From Acidobacteriota bacterium (GTDB lineage: Bacteria > Acidobacteriota > Terriglobia > Bryobacterales > Bryobacteraceae): a stretch of DNA of 39,569 nt. The translations under genes were made by a program, and so were the position numbers. The first letter of the stretch is position 1. The number at the start of each line of letters is the position of its first letter. The notes below the pieces were generated by a model. That model ran no database searches and was not told where the DNA came from. It worked only from the letters and a program-made list of their open reading frames with translations. This document shows positions 36,772 to 39,569 of the stretch, in pieces. Location: NCBI GenBank assembly GCA_018268835.1, contig JAFDVU010000050.1, forward strand, positions 1 through 39,569, in the 5' to 3' direction.

Positions 36772-38460
36772 ATGAGACGAGAGGTGTTCGCCGTCCTCGC
36801 GCTGCTGGCGCTGTCCTGCGCAGTGCCGGCGCAGCCCCTGCGCGACCTTGCGGCGGCGCGCGGCATCCGCGTGGGCGCCGCCGTGGCGCCCGGATACTTC
36901 AGCGAGCAGCCGTACGCCGATACGCTGGCGCGCGAGTTCAACCAGGCGCAGCCGGAAAACGCCATGAAGTTCGGACTGATCCACCCGGCCCGGGACACTT
37001 ATAACTGGACCGACGCGGACGCCATCGCGGCCTTTGCCGCCGCCCACGGCCAGGCGCTGCGTGGCCACACGCTGGTGTGGCACAACCAGGTGCCGGCATG
37101 GCTCGCCAACGGCGGCTTCGACTCCACCCGGATGGCCGCGATTCTGCAGGATCACATCCGCACCGTGGTGGGCCGCTACGCGGGCCGCGTCTACGCCTGG
37201 GACGTCGTCAACGAGGCCTTCAACAATGACGGCACGCTGCGCGGCACCCTGTGGTACGACACCCCCGGAATCGGACTTTCCGGCACCGGATACATCGAGC
37301 AGGCGCTGCGCTGGACGCGCGATGCGGACCCCGGCGCGAAGCTCTTCTACAACGATTATTCGGCCGAGGGCTCCAACACGAAATCCGATGCCATCTACGC
37401 CATGGCGCGCGATTTCAAAGCCCGCGGCGTGCCGCTGGACGGCATCGGGTTGCAGATGCACTTCACCACCAGCACGCCCTCGCTCGCCAGTATGGAGGCC
37501 AACATCCGCCGCTTGACCGATCTCGGGTTGGAGGTGCAGATCACGGAGTTGGATGTCCGCCTGCCGGTGGATGCCTCTGGAGTCGCGAGCGCCGCGAACC
37601 TGGCCGCGCAGGCGAAAATCTACGGCGACGTCACCGCGCTCTGCCTGAAGTTTCCGTTGTGCACCGCGATTCAGACGTGGGGCTTCACGGACCGGCACTC
37701 GTGGATTCCCTCCAGCTTCGCGGGGTACGGCGCGGGCCTGGAGTTTGACGCGTCCTATCAGCCCAAGCCGGCGTACGACGCCATGGCGGCATCGTTCAAA
37801 ACCGCGCCGCCGGTGATCGCCGCCGGAGCGCTGACCAACGCGGCGAGCTATGCGGCGGATGCGGTGTCGCCGGGCGAGATCGCGGTGCTGTTCGGCGCGA
37901 CCTGGGGTCCGGCGTCGTTGCAGTTGGCGCCGGTGAGCGGGTTGCGCCTGCTCTTCGACGGCACGCCCGCTACCCTGATCTACGCGCGGGTGGGGCAGGC
38001 GAGCGTGGTCGTGCCCTTCTCCGTGGCGGGCCGGAGCAGCACTCAGCTTCAGTACGAGTACAACGGCGTGGCGTCGAACGCCGTTGCGGTGCCGCTGCGC
38101 GCGGCGGTGCCCGGCATCTTCACGCTGGATAGCAGCGGGCATGGCCCCGGGGCGGTGTTGGACTCGGCCTATCGCGTGATCTCGCGCGACAACCCGGCGC
38201 GGCGCGGCGACGTGCTCCAGGTGTTCGCCACCGGAGGCGGCGCGCTCGCGGCGGATTCGAAACTGGCCGCTCCGGTGAGCGCCACCATCGGCGGCGTGGA
38301 CTGTCCCGTGCAGTACGCCGGCGCCGCCCCGGGGCTGATCGCCGGCGCGGTGCAGGTCAACCTCGCGGTTCCCGCCGGCGTGCCGTCCGGCGAACAGCCG
38401 CTGTCGATCGCCGTGGGCGGCGCGGCCAGCCAGCCCGGTGTTACCGTGGTGGTTCAATAG
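36772..38460 (+). CDS. GH10 endo-1,4-beta-xylanase with Solibacter-type C-terminal domain
   Basis: This 562-residue exported xylanase has a signal peptide (about 1-20) and a GH10 barrel at about 22-343. The acid/base is Glu148 in YAWDVVNEAF and the nucleophile is Glu259 in VQITELDV. Other family segments are ENAMKFGLIHP, LRGHTLVWHNQVPAWL, KLFYNDYSAEG, IGLQMHF and QTWGFTDRHSW. A linker leads to a C-terminal domain (about 346-562) of the TIGR03437-like type (LTNAASYAADAVSPGEIAVL, GRSSTQLQYEYNG, RRGDVLQVFATGGG), also found on the CHRD protein. It hydrolyses xylan backbones, presumably outside the cell. ATG 36772 begins the signal peptide; 36754 is an alternative. It precedes a second GH10 gene by eight bases. 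Confidence 0.95.
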   Translation: MRREVFAVLALLALSCAVPAQPLRDLAAARGIRVGAAVAPGYFSEQPYADTLAREFNQAQPENAMKFGLIHPARDTYNWTDADAIAAFAAAHGQALRGHTLVWHNQVPAWLANGGFDSTRMAAILQDHIRTVVGRYAGRVYAWDVVNEAFNNDGTLRGTLWYDTPGIGLSGTGYIEQALRWTRDADPGAKLFYNDYSAEGSNTKSDAIYAMARDFKARGVPLDGIGLQMHFTTSTPSLASMEANIRRLTDLGLEVQITELDVRLPVDASGVASAANLAAQAKIYGDVTALCLKFPLCTAIQTWGFTDRHSWIPSSFAGYGAGLEFDASYQPKPAYDAMAASFKTAPPVIAAGALTNAASYAADAVSPGEIAVLFGATWGPASLQLAPVSGLRLLFDGTPATLIYARVGQASVVVPFSVAGRSSTQLQYEYNGVASNAVAVPLRAAVPGIFTLDSSGHGPGAVLDSAYRVISRDNPARRGDVLQVFATGGGALAADSKLAAPVSATIGGVDCPVQYAGAAPGLIAGAVQVNLAVPAGVPSGEQPLSIAVGGAASQPGVTVVVQ

Positions 38461-38468
38461 GCGTCACG

Positions 38469-39476
38469 ATGAGAAAAACTTGGATCCTCGCACTGGTTTG
38501 CGCCGCCGGGCTCTCGGGGCAGAGCCTGCGGCAACTTGCCGAAGCCCGCTCGGTGAAGATCGGGGCCGCCGTGAATCCGATGCGGCTCAACGAACCCGCG
38601 TATGCCGAAACCCTGGCCCGCGAGTTCAGCCAGGCCGAACCGGAAAACGCGATGAAGTTCGGCCCCATCCATCCCGCGCGCGACCGCTACAACTGGGCGC
38701 CCGCCGAGGCGGTGGCCAACTTCGCGCGCGAACACAACATGGCGCTGCGCGGCCACACGCTGGTGTGGCACCAGCAACTGGCGCCGTGGGTGACCGCGGG
38801 CGCGCCCTCGCCGGCGGACCTGGAGAAGATCCTGGGCGAGCACATCGCGGCGGTCGTGGGTCACTTCGCCGGGCAGGTGTATGCATGGGACGTGGTCAAC
38901 GAGGCGATCGAGAAGGACGGCTCGCCGCGCAAATCGCCGTGGAGCCCGGTGCCGGATTACATCGCCAAGGCGTTTCGCATGGCCCGCGCGGCCGATCCCA
39001 AGGCGAAGCTCTTCTATAACGATTACGACGCCGAGGGCATCGACGCGAAGTCCGACGCCATCTACGCCTTGGTGAAGGATCTCAAGCAGCGCGGCGTGCC
39101 CATCGACGGCGTCGGGATGCAATTCCACATCACCGCCAAGCCGCTCGACACGGAGTCCATCGCGGCCAACATGAAGCGGCTCACGGACCTCGGGCTGGAG
39201 GTGCAGATCACGGAACTGGACGTGCGCGTTCCGCTCGATTCCAGCGGCCGCCCGGGTGCGGCCGATCTCGAAGCGCAGGCCCGCGTCTACGGCCAGGTCG
39301 CGCGGACGTGCCTGAAATTCCCGCGCTGCACCGCGATCCAGACCTGGGGCGTCACCGACAAGTACTCCTGGGTCCCCGGCTACTTCAAGGGCACCGGCGC
39401 CGCGCTCCTGTTCGACCGCGAATACAATCCCAAGCCCGCGTATGAAGCTATGCGCGCCGCGTTCGGCGCGCGGTAG
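38469..39476 (+). CDS. GH10 endo-1,4-beta-xylanase, single-domain tandem copy
   Basis: This 335-residue exported xylanase has a signal peptide (MRKTWILALVCAAGLSG) and a GH10 domain only. The acid/base is Glu145 (YAWDVVNEAI) and the nucleophile is Glu249 (VQITELDV). The protein is collinear with the first xylanase: long identical blocks include RLTDLGLEVQITELDVR, and the start AEARSVKIGAAVNPM and the end QTWGVTDKYSWVPGYFKG are close variants. It lacks the C-terminal domain. This indicates a tandem duplication with domain loss or gain. An eight-base gap to the first gene implies one transcript. It ends three bases before a convergent gene. Confidence 0.95.
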   Translation: MRKTWILALVCAAGLSGQSLRQLAEARSVKIGAAVNPMRLNEPAYAETLAREFSQAEPENAMKFGPIHPARDRYNWAPAEAVANFAREHNMALRGHTLVWHQQLAPWVTAGAPSPADLEKILGEHIAAVVGHFAGQVYAWDVVNEAIEKDGSPRKSPWSPVPDYIAKAFRMARAADPKAKLFYNDYDAEGIDAKSDAIYALVKDLKQRGVPIDGVGMQFHITAKPLDTESIAANMKRLTDLGLEVQITELDVRVPLDSSGRPGAADLEAQARVYGQVARTCLKFPRCTAIQTWGVTDKYSWVPGYFKGTGAALLFDREYNPKPAYEAMRAAFGAR

Positions 39477-39479
39477 CGT

Positions 39480-39569
39480 TCACGGCAGCACCACCACCGG
39501 CGATTGCCAGACCGCGAACTTCTCCGCGCCCGGCTCCACCAGGCTCACCTGGCAGGTGTACCGGCCCGG
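39480..39569 (-). CDS. C-terminal fragment of a probable VWFA-related acidobacterial protein
   Basis: Only the last 29 codons are inside the window. They read PGRYTCQVSLVEPGAEKFAVW and end QSPVVVLP before the stop (TGA, 39482-39480). The 'GRYTCQV...E.G.KFA....P.VVLP' strand pattern resembles the C-terminus of the VWFA-related proteins typical of Acidobacteriota (TIGR03436 type). The assignment rests on this short stretch alone. Confidence 0.5.
   Translation of the reverse strand, partial: PGRYTCQVSLVEPGAEKFAVWQSPVVVLP

Noticed and set aside
1..39569. CRISPR arrays, tRNA or rRNA genes, insertion sequences, prophage genes
   Set aside because: No regularly spaced repeats, no transposase or integrase motifs and no recognisable RNA gene sequence were found on reading both strands.

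Overview
The window is GC-rich chromosomal DNA that looks like an Acidobacteriota genome of the Solibacter/Bryobacter type. This rests on family signatures, not on a marker gene. The signatures are a very large TonB-receptor-like protein with an N-terminal carboxypeptidase-regulatory-like (Oar-type) domain, two proteins ending in the C-terminal domain typical of Solibacter secreted proteins (TIGR03437-like), a CHRD-domain protein, secreted peptidases with Gly/Arg-rich loops, and a final fragment resembling the end of the acidobacterial VWFA-related proteins. No rRNA, tRNA, CRISPR array, insertion sequence or prophage was seen. Genes are densely packed, with no gene-free stretch above 300 bases, and several convergent pairs are separated by only 3 to 55 bases.

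Layout. 1-4058: 5' part of a proline dehydrogenase gene, a small zinc-ribbon protein and the Oar-like outer-membrane protein. 4337-7849: yggS (PLP homeostasis) overlapping a GT4 glycosyltransferase, then a secreted CocE/NonD hydrolase. 7865-8418: a toxin-antitoxin pair with a Doc/Fic toxin. 8433-10883: a secreted S9 prolyl-oligopeptidase-type peptidase. 10923-13848: a three-gene TadE/TadE/TadG-VWA operon. 14069-17213: a secreted TPR protein and a triple-CHRD protein. 17278-22335: a hybrid histidine kinase with a solute-binding sensor, a small membrane-anchored beta protein, a BtpA-family protein and a two-helix membrane protein. 22554-25440: an EF-hand protein, an ApbE-DUF2271 fusion and a PepSY membrane protein, probably a periplasmic flavin/electron-transfer module. 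25448-28227: a ROK sugar kinase and three regulators or unknown genes around an AT-rich intergenic region with a palindrome. 28297-31349: an M28 peptidase, an unknown gene and a DJ-1-like protein lacking its usual cysteine. 31404-36722: a penicillin-binding transpeptidase, a family-5 uracil-DNA glycosylase, a divergent PPOX flavoprotein/MocR regulator pair and RsgA. 36772-39476: two tandem GH10 xylanases. 39480-39569: the 3' end of another gene.

How the genes work together. The secreted peptidases (S15-like, S9, M28), xylanases and Oar-like receptor suit a soil heterotroph degrading polymers outside the cytoplasm. The tightest functional units are yggS-GT, the Doc pair, the Tad triplet, ApbE-DUF2271 with PepSY, MocR/PPOX, and the GH10 pair.

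The broadest pattern is in the promoters. Many genes have an extended -10 element of the form TGnTAnnnT, or a plain TAnnnT hexamer. In eight genes the hexamer lies only 5 to 8 bases before the start codon with no Shine-Dalgarno sequence, which suggests that leaderless transcripts are common here. No wholly new multi-gene system can be proved from this sequence. The best candidates for novelty are the ApbE-DUF2271/PepSY/EF-hand cluster with its altered metal-binding motif, the cysteine-less DJ-1 protein with its unknown partner, and the GOLD-like membrane-anchored protein.
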